Notes: a model not told the origin generated them from the sequence alone. 64,000 nt of DNA from Paragonimus westermani (GCA_008508345.1 QNGE01000433.1:182076-246075), one strand, 5' to 3'. Counted from the first letter of the stretch, positions 39,906 to 52,038 are shown. Program-made: numbers and translations.

Positions 39906-40884
39906 CATAAATTTCTCAACTGTTATGGTTAACGATCAGGCCCTCAAAATGTACACATCTAATCTGCTGTGGAAAGAAATGACCGGAATTTCAATCCTAA
40001 AACACAGAAATATTGATGGCCATCTGATAGACTACCCTGCTTAGGTTCAGATAACTTTATGGCTGTTCGATATTGGTTACTGATTTACAGTTAAACATAT
40101 GTGAACCTCTGGATAACAATTTAAACTGGCCACTGATGAGTAGACACAGACACAGTAGACGGAGTTCCAGCTAAGCGTCGCTTACATATGATTGTGGCCT
40201 TCGTGATCACAGAGGTTTTCCAGTCAACCTCGTTCTCAAATCCATATGGATCTAAGGAATGCTGTTCAACTGGAATCTCGTGTTTCCACCTGGTAATGAA
40301 TGATTATTGAAGTTACTAGTCATCGGGCGATGACTCCGAGGGTGCCGATGCTATCTGTAGTTACCGAAGCGTCTCCTGAGATGTGGTTGATGTAAACCTG
40401 TGAGGTATCAATCACATGTGAACGCAAGTGAATGTGCCCTAATCCTTTCTGTATGGTGAATCTACAGTACTTGACACAAGGTCAGTGGTCAACACGGTCG
40501 CTTGGAGAATACTGACCGGTGTTCATACACAAGTAATGGCAAAAGATTTACATAATTAGGGTTTTCTAGAAGTTGTCTCCAAGCTTCCATCCAATCATAC
40601 AGAAAACGTGTCATCATCAGTTCTTCATCGTTCTGAAGAGTATAGTGTTTTTTACATGGGGTATGGACCAACTCAATTACCCTCGGTCAACGAGAATGTA
40701 TACAAGTGGTGGACTGCACTATCACCAACCACCGTAGTTGCTTTCGAACGGACAGATGGGAGTAAAAGGAAACTCCCGTTCTTGAATTAATTATGGAAAG
40801 CAGTACAGGCTTATATAGGTCATTGGTGGCTCACTTGGGCGCCGCAACGGTTGTGTTGTATCGTCCTTGGCTGGTCCGTAGAAG

Positions 40885-41055
40885 AATTTATAAATCCCTT
40901 GTTATCTAGTGGTAATTGCATCATTCCATTTTTCACTAACACCTATCAAGTTGAACATCACTCACGTTTGATCGTAGCCTTCGCATTCAGATAGACTTTC
41001 GAGCCTTTTTGGCAAAGAAGCACTAAACTCGGGAATCCTACTCAGAGGGTTATCG
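40885..41055. repeat. SINE family 1 fragments preceding the full copy
   Basis: A direct 3' end (AAATCCCTTGTTATC) is followed by an inverted 3' body (CAAGTTGAACATCACTCACG through AAAGAAGCACTAAACTCGG). Together with the next copy this forms a tail-to-tail inverted arrangement like those at 28.2 and 59.9 kb. Confidence 0.7.
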
Positions 41056-41061
41056 ATCTGA

Positions 41062-41432
41062 GTTAACAGAACAGTTATTATATCTCTTCTCGAGACGATC
41101 GGGCAACATGATCATCACTCACGAGCGAAAGTGGCTGATAGTTAAGATGTGACAATTCGGTGGTGCCTAATGTGAGGTCATTAGCGTAGTGGTCAACACG
41201 GTTGCCTCATGGAAAGCATGGCCGGAGTTCAAATCCCGACCGTGGCAAGAGTATGCACTACTGACGAGCTCTAATGAGAGCACTACTGACGAGCTCTAAT
41301 GAGAGCGAAACTCGAGTCTAGTACCTCTTTTCGAAAGGGGCTGACTGGAAAGTCCATTTACATGAGAGGGTTGTGGTCAACTATGAGTGATGTTCAACTT
41401 AATGTCAACCAAACCCCCGACTTCTCATCAGT
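41062..41432 (+). mobile_element. SINE family 1, nearly complete copy
   Basis: Order: 5' leader (TCTCGAGACGATCGGGCAAC), tRNA-like head with A-box TAGCGTAGTGG (41182-41192) and B-box GGAGTTCAAATCCC, body (AACTCGAGTCTAGTAC), and 3' end CTTCTCATCAG near 41432. A 25-bp unit is tandemly duplicated at 41256-41280 and 41281-41305. The A and B boxes are the internal RNA polymerase III promoter expected of a tRNA-derived SINE. Confidence 0.88.
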
Positions 41433-41724
41433 AATATAACATGCATCCTCCGGCTTCTAGAACCGATATGTCCGGACGACGCGTTTTTCGAAGTTGCACA
41501 ACTGATTTTTTCGAAGTTAAATGTAGAGAATATGCTCAAGTGTAAGCACCCATCAACGCGTATATCAGAAGAGATCTGTTGTGTTTACCTTCGTCGTATG
41601 GTGGAAAGCTCTTGCTAGCCGCAACTGACCAGTTGATTAAACAATTGTAATTCCTATCTACCTGCACCTCGGATTGGCTCATCACGTGAACGCAGTCAAA
41701 CTTACGATTTTAGATGAGACCCAA

Positions 41725-41794
41725 CTGGATTCGAACCAGCGACAGACACAGCATGCCTCAACGCGGCAAGTGCTCTACCAGCTGAGCTACGAAG
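41725..41794 (-). repeat. tRNA-like unit in the left arm of family 2
   Basis: On the minus strand the unit carries an intact A-box region (GTAGCTCAGCTGGTAGAGC) and B box (CTGGTTCGAATCCAG), but the acceptor stem is not closed (starts GACTTCG, ends AGT). It is a tRNA-derived repeat, not a functional tRNA gene. Confidence 0.8.
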
Positions 41795-42020
41795 TCACAT
41801 GAGGAGCTGCGAAATTTCACATTTGGACTCTGTTACCCACCCGTCCCACTGTCTCATATGGAATCCACCAAATGATTCAGGGGATCGACTGCCCCGGCAG
41901 GATTTCTCAAACAGTTCACGCTGGAATCCACCAACGCCACTGCTGAGCATAGAAATTGTATTACTAATGAGTAGTGGTGGGTAACCGAGTCCAAATGTGA
42001 AATTTCCGAGCTCCTGGTGT

Positions 42021-42100
42021 GGCTTCGTAGCTCAGCTGGTAGAGCGCTTGCCGCATTGAGGCATGCTGTGTCTGTCGCTGGTTCGAATCCAGCCGAAGCC
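42021..42100 (+). repeat. tRNA-like unit in the right arm of family 2
   Basis: The 80-nt unit has a perfect 7-bp acceptor stem (GGCTTCG with CGAAGCC), a D arm (GCTC with GAGC) and a perfect T arm (GCTGG, TTCGAAT, CCAGC). The anticodon arm pairs over only four bases and lacks the conserved T before the anticodon, and the variable part is oversized. A and B boxes are intact. Best read as the tRNA-derived promoter of a SINE-like repeat. Confidence 0.82.
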
Positions 42101-42174
42101 CTGACTTTTCACAGTTGGGTCTCATCTAAAATAACAAATCTGCCACACTACTCATTAGTAAAACTTGCGATTGT

Positions 42175-45100
42175 CAGACTTGCGTAGTTCGCTCACCTCG
42201 TGATAGTTTAATAACACCAGGGACATTATTTTCAGTCTAGCCAACCTGATCACCTTCATGGGAACCAACCCTCTGGTGAAGGAGTACCGTTCGATTGTGC
42301 TGAAGCTCCCAAAGTGAGTCCAAATCAACGGTGGGAGTGCCGAACGTCTTTCATATCTAATTTCAATTTGATAGGATATAATTTTTGTTTCAACTAAAGC
42401 AAAACAACAGCATTTGTTCTACTGTTTCCTTTTAGTTCTGGCTATCTGAAATTCGCGACAGATTTGTCAATGATGGCTATCACAAATGGTAACGAGCCGG
42501 CTAGTGGCAAACCCTTGCTATGATTAAGTTAGTGCTCTAGTTTACAGTTCAGGGTGACTACAGTGCAAACACTTCACAGTCTGACCGTTTTTATACCCAG
42601 CATCCTTTACGTTATGAGTTTAACGAAAATGTGGCAGTCAGTTTCGAAGAACGATGAAAACACTATGGAAGCACCTCACGCAAACAACCTAGGTCGGGTA
42701 CGAACCTATAAGAATTCTTAAACTTTATCGACAATGTAAAATTTAATACAACGTACATATATCTACATATACCCGAGTGGACAACAACCATGGTTGATTA
42801 CACAGTTTACCTTTAGATAACACAACCAGTCACCAAATTCAACTCAAACGAGCTGATCACTACAATTGGGTAACCCACGCTACGCCTAGCCGTAATCTCT
42901 AATGAGTATTTATACTTGGTGCTCATTAGTGGTGTGTATTTTCTATGCCTTACAAGTCGGTTATATCTGACAGGCCTACAGACTGAGATAAGTTAACATT
43001 AAGACTTTGCGGATACAAAACGAATGGTTAAAGAAAGCACAACAGAAGTCTATTTTCCAAGACGAAGACAGTTAAAAGAGCTCCTTTTGTGTGCATAGGT
43101 GGGTGGATAAAATTGAGTACTACATATGGAATTGGTTCGGATAAATTGATGTTTGATATTCCCCATATTACAACATTTGTAATGGACAGAACCAATTTTA
43201 TATTATGGGGAACATGTTGACACACTAACAAGGTCAAACAGGGCTCATTGTGCCCTGGTCAGCAGAAATCGGTCCCCTGAATGATTTGTCTAAAACTAAA
43301 CGTTCAACATCCCCACCTCATTTGCACAACGACAGTTAAAAACATTCTTGAGCCTAAACATCACTTCGTTCAGAACGCTAATCAATCGTTATAAAGGCAT
43401 CTCAAATTGATTCCCATTTAGATTTTGCTTAATACATTTTGAGGAAGAACGGACGTAGAATGAAAGCGGCGACTTTCCCCTTTACGTCGGTGTGTGATTA
43501 AACAGAGAATGAAAACAGATTGGAACAGCCTGTTCACAGCACACCCGGATGCATGATTTTTATCAGTTTGCTGAAAGTATAAATCAGCCCTGTGAGATAA
43601 TTACTGCCTCTGGTAGCAGGGTTCTCCAATGAGCTGTGCACCAATGGGGTGCCGCAGTCCATTGCAATTTATACACAGGTCCTATGCTGTTGGGAGCAAG
43701 GCCAAATACCGGACCTGGTGAGCTTAGTTGACAACAATCAGATTATGATTCTTTGAATCCTGTGAGACTTTGTGGACAACACTGTAAGCTGTCCCATTAG
43801 ATGATCGCCTGCGTACGCACACCCGTCTGTTAACATTAGTTTGAAACTCACTCTGATTGACGGACTATCTGAGATCACGTAAGTCTCATCGCCCAACTAA
43901 CACTATAGTTATCGGACCATTGTGCCGCTAGTGTGGGCGAGTGATCGAACTGTGTGGTCACTGCTGCACTGTATATTCTGCTCTGTCTACATCGCACAGA
44001 CGAGGCGAGGTGGTTTTGTCACACTTATGTACAAGATTAACATCATTAATTTTCGATAGGACGAGAAGAAATGTTCATGCTAACAATTAAAATCCTTGTC
44101 TCTTCAAGAACTCTGAATAAGTCTACGCGGTGGAAGCATGGAAAATTGAATTAAACGATTTCTGTGAACCAGTTAGAAATTCAGCATTGCTTACTGTGGG
44201 CAAAAACCATATTTGGATGATCTCACCAGTGGTGCCTCGCTGACTTCTGTGGTGAGAAAAAATACACGTTAGACGACTATCGTGCATGACAGCACTACCC
44301 AGATGACTTTCAGAAAGAGGAAATGTGCTTCAGCTGAGTCAGTTGTGGGGGTGGCGTTTTCTGCCTGTGAAGTGGATGAACCGGTCATGATTATGTTGAC
44401 GTCTACAGTCGTAGAGTGGAAGCAATTTTCGATCAAATTCATTTCATCGAATTGTCGAAGAATTGTACCTTTCAGGCAAGACAATGCTTCACTGTATATA
44501 CTCAGGAATTCAGGGTTTGTACAGGCCTGCCCATACGTCTGATCCGAGTCACGTTGAAAATCTGTAGACAGTAATTAACTCGCCACGTATACAGAAAGGT
44601 GTCCAGGTGTACGATTGTATGACCGAGTTGGTGGTTAATGTTCCGATCTGCTAGAGTTTTTTTTTACCGAAAGCACATCCGATCGGTATATCCAGGTAGA
44701 TTGTAGAACTACAACGGCCGTATAATTCTATTTGAAAGTGCAACAATTAGCAGGCTTTGGGAATGTGAAATTATCCTTATGCAAGATCAGCTAAACCTAC
44801 CATGTGTGTTTTACAGATTCTTATCATACTAAGACGCAACCTATATTTGTGGACACCAAACAAGTCATTTACTGTCATACCATAGGCTATATTTTACACA
44901 AGGAATTGATAATGTTAGGCTGATTAAACCTAAAAAGGAACAACTGAGACATCTTGGGTTCGGACCTACAGCCGACTGATTAACGATCAGCATAATTTCC
45001 ACCCACTGGTCTGCAGTTCCATATAAGCTTTAATGATGAATGTGCAAGTTGCCCAATTGACCAGGGTCGAGAAACACGGAGTCGGCCGTAATAAGACGGT

Positions 45101-47840
45101 CGACAAATCGCACTGTGCATTATACTCAATTATTAAGCAACCTGCTATCAGCATGTGCACAGAAACCACATGCAAATCGTGCTAGGCATTCATGAAAATC
45201 CACCTACTGACTGACAGTAGTTGTGTATAAGGTCATCTTTTTAGCGACTGACAGTGGACACCATAAACTGATTGGTATATATTTAAGTGGAACGTCATTT
45301 TTTGGCTCAGATACGGTTCGGTGCTCCTCGAGAATATTCCGTTTCTTCAACCGTACCTTAATTATAGGTTTACATAGTTTGGTCCATTCGATTTTCATTG
45401 TTCATGAACCTGGGAGTTAAGCCATAATAAGCAGTCTGAGGTTTTGAGACCAGTATGGTAGGTATTAGTTACAAGCACTAAAGAGGCCCGAATACAACTG
45501 CCAGCTCGGGACTTAATACGTACAGTCGTCAGGGGCTAACAGGAATGAATACGGTAACTATAGTTTCTCTTAACCTTTACAACGTAAAAGTTGACTTAAC
45601 CTTGAACACTTTCACCGAACATGAGTACTATTCAATTTGGCAGCAAACTAGATTATGCATGCCTCCTCACCAGTTCGTTCTGTGTCGTTGAGGTGAAAAT
45701 TTATCTTTGACCATACCATTCATTGTTTGTCGGTCTCCCAGTTCATTGGTGTAAAATGTGAATTGCCCAAACAATGATTCAGTCGAGGGATGTGTAAGTA
45801 TGTATCGACATCTCGGGTCTCCTTCATCTCCATATTTGGTAGTCTGTTGACTTACATGGTATTTGGTTGGAAACATTAAGGGATGTGGATGTTAAGTGGT
45901 CCCAGAGAGACATGTGTGTTGTAAGTGCCATTAGGAAGAGGGCTGAACAAGCCGTCGTACTCTATCAGATGGCTTGTTTCTAAGAGATAAGTATCTTAAT
46001 GAGGACTAGTAGGATTTGGGATCACGTTTTAAAAAACAAGTTCTATCCCTTTTTGTTCTTTTATCATTAAAGTAAGGTTTATTCTGGTGATCATATCTGA
46101 ATAGCAGTTATCCACCAGTGTCAACCACTTATGTGTGTTGTTGGCAACTACGAAAATGATTAAGTTGGTTTTGTCAATCACTTTTATCCACGATCCCACA
46201 ATAATTCAGCTGTAATGTACTTAGATTATCAATCGCACAATTTCCCATTCAAACTGTGGTCATCGTGACTGTCCCCATCTGATAATGACATTCTATCGGC
46301 AAACAGTCCACCGCCACGTGGCCGCAAGCACCCAATTGTGTAAAATACTTTTCCCAATCGGTGCACTGGTCAACAGAAAAGAGAATACAGGTCCGGGGCC
46401 CGGAAGATAGGGATGGTTGGTTGACGACGCGTACCTCGGTTGTGGGGATTGGAATGGGGTGGTGACCTGTGAGGTTCAACTGTGAATCAAATTGGCTTGT
46501 CACAAGATCCACCAGCGGCAGTATATTGGTCGTAATAATAATGAGGCCGTTGGTCACAAATTCCACAAATACGCTCTGGACGAGAGTGCAACATAGTTCT
46601 CGTTAGTCACAGTCATCAAAAGGGTTCATTCGTCAAACTGAACAATGCGGATCGTAATTCTTTCCTAGTCGATGAAAGGGAAACGGAGCAATCGAGGCGT
46701 CCCAATTGATTTTGTTTTCTTGTGGATCGGACTACTCACAGAGGGGTTTCGTCATAACCAATCGATAACTGTAATAACCACTTGCAGCATGTAGGGTACA
46801 AGGTCCAACTATTACACACAGAGCATTCCATGTAAGCAAGGTCCCCTTAGAGTGCTATTCAAGATGGACCCCCTACGAGAGAAGAAATAGGCCCGTAACT
46901 CGATTGAATTCTCCGAGTCTCAGTAAAAACGCAGAACATACAAGTAAATAAGATGGGAATCTACCCTTAGAAAAGATTGACTCTGATTTCTTCCAGCTGG
47001 TATGGAAATTCCATCACATATTGCACTAGGTCGAAACACCGTTTCAGTATATACAGCAGCGGCTGTTCACGATGACTAACTGAAACGAATAGCTCCATAT
47101 ATGAATATTAGTTCGCTTTAACCAATTCCTTTGCAAGATTTTCATCGTCCTTTTTCGTGAAGACTTTCGTCGAAATGTTCTGTTTATATCAGGCCTTACC
47201 TTCACATACACCAACCAAGTCCACCTATTAATCTAATGGTGTTATGCATGTCAATTGTAAATGGGCTAGAAAGTCGAATGTGATCCCCGTTAGGATTAAC
47301 AGGTCTTTGAAAATCGATGGGAAATTCAAGAGACTGCACGGAAGTGTTTTTTATGGGAGACAACGTTGGTGACCATTACATATGCACTGCATATATCTAT
47401 ACCGTTGGTTGAACTATGGGGCAGAAACTTAACCCAAAAGTACTGTGGAATAAGCAGTCAAGCTTGTGAAGACTTCCGCCTCTTTTATGGGGAATAACAC
47501 ACATGTGGATGAACTAACCGGTGTCAGCAAAAGGGCCGTTTAGTGACAAGGCATCCTAGATTAGTTGACTCAATACTCACGACAAAATGGTACACATCGG
47601 TCGAAAGCGTTTTGTGTATATGGGAAATTCGTGTCAGTTGCGTAGCCCGGCTCTTTGATCCATACACGATTGTTTGCTTAAGCCACGTGGCTATCGGATA
47701 GGCCATCAACAGACTAGTCCAAGCGACACGTCTCAGACGTGAAGATAAATCAACCGAATAAATGGAACGAACGTTTATCGAAACAGCTGACAATTACACT
47801 CAGTGGCTGCGCCCGCTCTCTTGTTATCTTTGCTACATAC
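42175..47840. other. Non-coding stretch with weak exon candidates
   Basis: Besides the candidate at 46249-46609 (minus), open plus-strand segments with splice sites occur at 43840-43878, 44314-44542 and 45218-45415. These can be phased together in part. No domain and no gene can be supported. Confidence 0.5.
46249..46609 (-). CDS. Candidate exon or degenerate coding remnant, unknown product
   Basis: The minus-strand frame is open from just after an in-frame TAA near 46610 to TGA at 46251-46249, about 119 codons. A pyrimidine-rich acceptor (gcactctcgtccag) lies near its 5' end and would start the exon at a codon boundary. The translation has a hydrophobic N-terminal third and a Cys-containing C-terminal part; no family is recognised. 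No convincing donor or polyadenylation signal was found. It may be a chance frame. Confidence 0.17.
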
Positions 47841-47843
47841 AAG

Positions 47844-48573
47844 TGTGTTGTGAGCGGACCAAATTTGATGACCGTTGCTCGAATACTGAGTGTGGTTCTC
47901 ATGTGGTTATTGATGATGAGCACCCTCTAGTTCATGTCGTTTGCCACGTCGCATCACAGTAAGTGAAATTAGATAGACCGAAACCAAATTTTGCCGAACT
48001 ACACCAGATACAAGACGGTATTGTCAGGTGTGTTCGTTATTTTCTCAATAAATTCACGTTTAATTCCCTACCCAATAAACTAATACTATGAGATGGACTA
48101 GTTATCTGTTTGTTGTACCGTGTGCTCTTATCTAAGCATTGTCAGTCTAAAAAGTATTAGACCAGAGCCCAGGCTCGAACGGTGGGCTTCCGATCGATTA
48201 GGGATGAGAACGAAACTACTCATTAAACCACATTTTGGGACTCAAAACACACCTGGTAGATTTGAGTTACGTCTCCTTGGATTCCGTATTTTTCTTTCAA
48301 GATACCTCGGGTAAGAAGATTCTGATTTATCTTTGAAACTTAAAACCACCTACATCCTGGAAGTCAAAATCAGTGCTCACTTTTATCATACACTTTCAAA
48401 ACAGTTGGAGAGTTTATCTGCTACGTGGTATTTTTATCCACGATCCAACAAAGACTTCATTCTTGCTAGTCAATAAGACCATCGCAGAAAATTTACAAAA
48501 TGGTTACTGTTGCCAGCTTTACCATCGAACGAGCGTACTGTTTCCCCTGAAACATTTGGACTGGTTTATCTGA
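47844..48573 (+). CDS. Candidate three-exon gene fragment, unknown product
   Basis: Three open segments with consistent phases: 47844-47958 (ends CACA|GTAAGT), 48137-48310 (acceptor gtgctcttatctaag, donor CTCGG|GTAAGA) and 48405-48573 (acceptor cactttcaaaacag, stop TGA). Every junction splits a codon after two nucleotides, so the three join in frame with introns of 178 and 94 nt. The joined product of about 150 residues has a small Cys-rich motif near its start and alternating hydrophobic stretches that could be beta-strands, with no recognised family. A further open segment (45218-45415, plus) would match in phase upstream. The agreement of phases is suggestive, but many splice-site combinations were available to choose from. 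Confidence 0.25.
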
Positions 48574-48579
48574 ACTCAG

Positions 48580-50425
48580 ACTGGTGAGCTTGAGAGAGTT
48601 TGGACTCGGATACAGTATTCGCCTTTAGCCATCTAGGTTGTTGTTACCGTGACCCATCGCAATGACTGGATTTTATTTGTGGACATATTGCATCAAGCCT
48701 TCATCAGCACAATCTGGTTGTGGTGCTATACGTTTCAATCATCTACAGCTGGTAATGTGGGGAGATTCTTCCCATCCAAAATAACAAGGTGCTAGTCAGT
48801 CACACAAAACTGACCAGGCTAATCACCCCCGTCCCAAACTATGCCCACAGTATCAACCGGTATCTGAGCAAATGTGGCTCTCCACATGCAACAAGAAGTT
48901 TACTCGTTTGGATCCAACCGCTCGCAAACCGTCGTAATAATTTGTGTAGAAAATCCATGGGTGTTTTCAAGATTTAACTTACAGCAGTCATGGAAACTGG
49001 ATTGGTATCTTACCTAGCCTCTTCTTTTATAGTCAGGGTGTATACGAAGTACAGTACACCATATAATCACTATTTCCAGAAGTGCATGGCGGAAGTTTTT
49101 AAATCGTTTGGGCCGTCTATTTTTCATCATTGCTAGATCATATGAACCCTGGAACATGTTGGCTTTTGAGCGCAAATTGCAATCATCAATCAAAGAGTTG
49201 TGCCTGGAAAGTTCTGGATATGCACCTCCCGACGCTCAAAGATGCCATGGAAATCATAATTTTTTTCTCTACATGTATCAGAGTGTAGTTTTTCATTTGC
49301 AGGACAGTATAACAAACGACATTTCCATTGAGCATTCCGTGATTACTCACAAAGCGCTGACTGCTTTGGACAATATTTCCCAGTAATATTAATGTGCAAT
49401 CTGAGATGTTATCGATTGAACGCCATTCACAGTTGGCAATAGTTTTGCTCCCAGGCACATCTTTCAGCCAGGAGTTCTGGAGTGAGGGTTGCAATCTGGT
49501 CCACATGGTTGTGAAGTCAACGTGTTACCCAGTGCGTCATCGATTTTAAGTTAGTGCTGATTGAATGATCACATCTAAACCCAAAGTTGTGAGTGTGTCT
49601 GAGCTGATCGTTTCGACTGAAGACATGGTGGCTAACCGGTGAATTGTCCTCAATAACCCCAGAATCATTACTTCCAGTATGTCTTCCAAAGGAGCTCATT
49701 AAATCGGTTATCTTAACACATGAGCTGTGAGGTGACGGATGCGGTGTTCAAATTGTATCCCAACATTAGTTATTATTTTGTCGGGTTTCATTAAACTCTA
49801 TTTGTCTGTTTAGCTGAAGTAAGTCCTGAGAAAGATTGTGCCTGGCTTTTCCTCTGTTCATACACCTTTAACCGCACCAATTTTGGTGCCGCGATCGTGA
49901 ACAATTTCTTCCGAGATTGCTCTTCTGCGATGCCGACCCTTACATAATAACGGACAAATACACGTACCTAACAAAATAATTCGAGACATCAACCCTTTCC
50001 TGGTGAAAGTCCGATAGTCCCGATTGCGGATTAGGTCGCTGGTATTCTTCGTTGTTTAACACATGATCTGCTCATGACACACACAGGTAGCAAATGAAGT
50101 CAGTCTGGTTGAACACTGTCTACGCTGTTCATCGATTAGCGTACGTTTGAGGGTCCGTTTCAGTCAACGCGAGCTCAGCTAGTTTAAAGTCATTAGACTC
50201 AGTATGTCTGAAAGGCACCAAACTGTGGTAATGTTTGCTAATTTCCTCATTAATTTCTCAATATAGCCGGGTAAGACGTATGAGGTACAGTCTCTCGATA
50301 TTACGGAGGGCGCAGAAAGTCAGTTAATTTCATTATGATTCGGGTACGGACAACACAGCCAGGGTATTTGAATCTGGTAACCACAAACAGAGATGCTAGC
50401 ACGCTTATGTATACTTAGACATCTT
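48580..50425. other. Non-coding stretch
   Basis: A plus-strand frame at 49080-49386 follows a fair acceptor (tcactatttccag) and has 101 open codons, but nothing else supports it. No repeat was recognised. Confidence 0.5.
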
Positions 50426-50442
50426 ACGATTGTCAAAAATAC

Positions 50443-51348
50443 CTTGTAACTTGCCTTAGTTAGTTCATCCATGGCGGCAAGTGGATTGGATCGCAGTTGT
50501 GATAACTGGGATGATCTGGTACAAACCATGGCAATTCGGGCTTTCTGCACGCTGCTGTCAATTGCGGAGAGGATGGCAGTGGGAGTTGCAGACGTGGCGG
50601 TGGGAACTGTACAACTTGGGACATTGGACACTATGGGGTGGCTGTCATTACTGTCCGGGCTGCTGTGATCTAACTCACCGGGCAATTGAAGATGACGTAT
50701 CCCATGTCGAGCATAATGTCTGGATAATAGCTTCGGGTGGGCGGTAGCATAATCACAGAATAAGCACTGATGTTGGATTCCCAAAACGGGACCGTTATCC
50801 AGCCTGTTTTGTGAGTGGGTTGTGGAAATAACCCCGGTACCAGCTCCATCTACACCCCCACCCTGACCGCATAGTTGACCAACAAACAGGGTTTTCACAT
50901 ACGGAGAATGTTTCTTCTTGCCAATTTTTCTACGGATCCGTGGTAACCCTATGGCTTCAGGACTGCTTACGCTTCGTGGACTCTGTTTTTCACTCACGCT
51001 GTTATTGCTTGTGCTGCTTTCGGACAATCCGTCTCCGTGTCCGTTCTCCAAAACAATTGGTGAAACATTTTCCAAATGAGGTGGACTGAATTTGCCTTGT
51101 TTCTGGGACGGACTATGATGCAGTTCTATATGCTCCGTGAGGAAGGCCTTGGAAGAAGCAATTTTGTGGCACTTGGAACATTGATAGAGCATAAAATCCA
51201 CTGTTTGTGAGCCATGATCAAAGTTGAAGTGTGTTTCCAGCTGTGAAAGCCAGTGGGTATGGAAACAGCACAGAGGACAGTGTAAGATTAGAACGTCAGA
51301 TGCATCTAGCAACGGCAAAAGACCCATGTTCTGTTCACCACCTATTTG
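50443..51348 (-). CDS. Zinc-finger exon: three C2H2 fingers and a basic NLS-like stretch
   Basis: The frame is open for about 300 codons on the minus strand. Counting from the Met at 51327, finger 1 uses Cys17, Cys20, His33, His38. Finger 2 uses Cys50, Cys53, His66 and His70 or 71. Finger 3 uses Cys188, Cys191, His204, His208. All have the Cys-x2-Cys-x12-His spacing. Between fingers 2 and 3 lie a Ser-rich linker and a basic run (residues 130-140, RIRRKIGKKKH) that could be a nuclear localisation signal. An acceptor (cactgttag) at 51350-51349 gives a start at a codon boundary, seven residues before that Met. The donor is not certain: ACAAG|GTATTT (exon end 50443, used here), AAG|GCAAGT (end 50455) and ATC|GTAAGA (end 50428) all fall at codon boundaries. 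Probably a DNA-binding part of the same protein as the exon at 6044-4019. Fingers of this kind occur in many families and I cannot name one. Confidence 0.88.
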
Positions 51349-52023
51349 CTAACAGTGCACTGTCATCAAATGAGCTGAGTGTAAATATTACTTTCTCAAT
51401 GGCTCCGCCTTTCGCGCACAGGTTTTGTTGTCAGTGCGCTTCCGTTACGGGCATTGTGACTTGTGAACACAGATGTGAACGTTTTGCCATGTCATGTCGC
51501 GTCACTGTGCCGTGGCTGTGGTGGTATAACACATTGAATATGGGGTAGGGAGTTGATAGGTGGGGACGAATGGCAGCGCCATTGAACAAATCAGGACAAG
51601 GTTGGGGATTGACGCACCCAGGTTGGACTGCGCACCACACACGACAAACCAAATAGGTTTTAGCAACGTGGGGGAGGGACTATATCATGTCTACGCGCAT
51701 ACTCTCGTTTCGTGCTTGTATGTTGCGTACGTGCGTACGTAGTGCACAAACTGGCTTAGGGAGGCATCGCCGTTGTCACACTTCGGATTGGCATTCGGCT
51801 GGCTTCAGCTGTCACATGACACATGCGGCAAGCTCACACGTCATTCGACGACTCCGGTGCGCACGTGTGTGTGCGTACATGATGCGCTCGTGAAGGTCTT
51901 ACTGTGCACGCTCCTTATAGGCTGTCGGTTTGTCTGCAGCTGAGGCGTGTCATGACTGACCAACACATGATTGGTAGAACAGTGGCAGCGCTTACCGCGG
52001 TTGGTACGACATATGTACGCAAA

Positions 52024-52038
52024 CACACACACACACAC
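52024..52038. repeat. (CA)n microsatellite
   Basis: Seven CA units. Confidence 0.9.

Larger units (their letters stand above)
37600..40880. other. Non-coding stretch
   Basis: Holds the CA, CAG and ATC microsatellites and SINE family 3; no gene is supported. Confidence 0.6.
41698..42171. mobile_element. Fold-back element with tRNA-like ends (family 2)
   Basis: An inverted left arm (about 41709-41841) and a direct right arm (41977-42132) flank an internal ~135-bp part. Both arms carry the same tRNA-like unit and a shared segment (ATTTCACATTTGGACTC in the left arm and its complement in the right). The right end is ACACTACTCATTAGTAA. Direct repeats AAACTTACGAT (41698-41708) and AAACTTGCGAT (42161-42171) differ at one base and look like a target-site duplication. 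A decayed second copy lies at 57.3-57.6 kb. Confidence 0.85.

Noticed and set aside
39544..39919. Poly-Met and poly-Asp proteins on the minus strand
   Set aside because: Translations of the ATC microsatellite.
42021..42100. Functional tRNA gene
   Set aside because: Acceptor and T arms are good, but the anticodon arm is broken and the variable part is oversized; a mirrored copy lies 230 bp away inside the same repeat.
50910..50920. KTLFVGQL in the zinc-finger exon resembles an RNA-recognition (RNP2) motif
   Set aside because: No RNP1 or remaining RRM structure follows; coincidental in a linker.
50471..51548. Plus-strand frames opposite the zinc-finger exon
   Set aside because: Shadows in other frames; the fingers and splice sites are on the minus strand.
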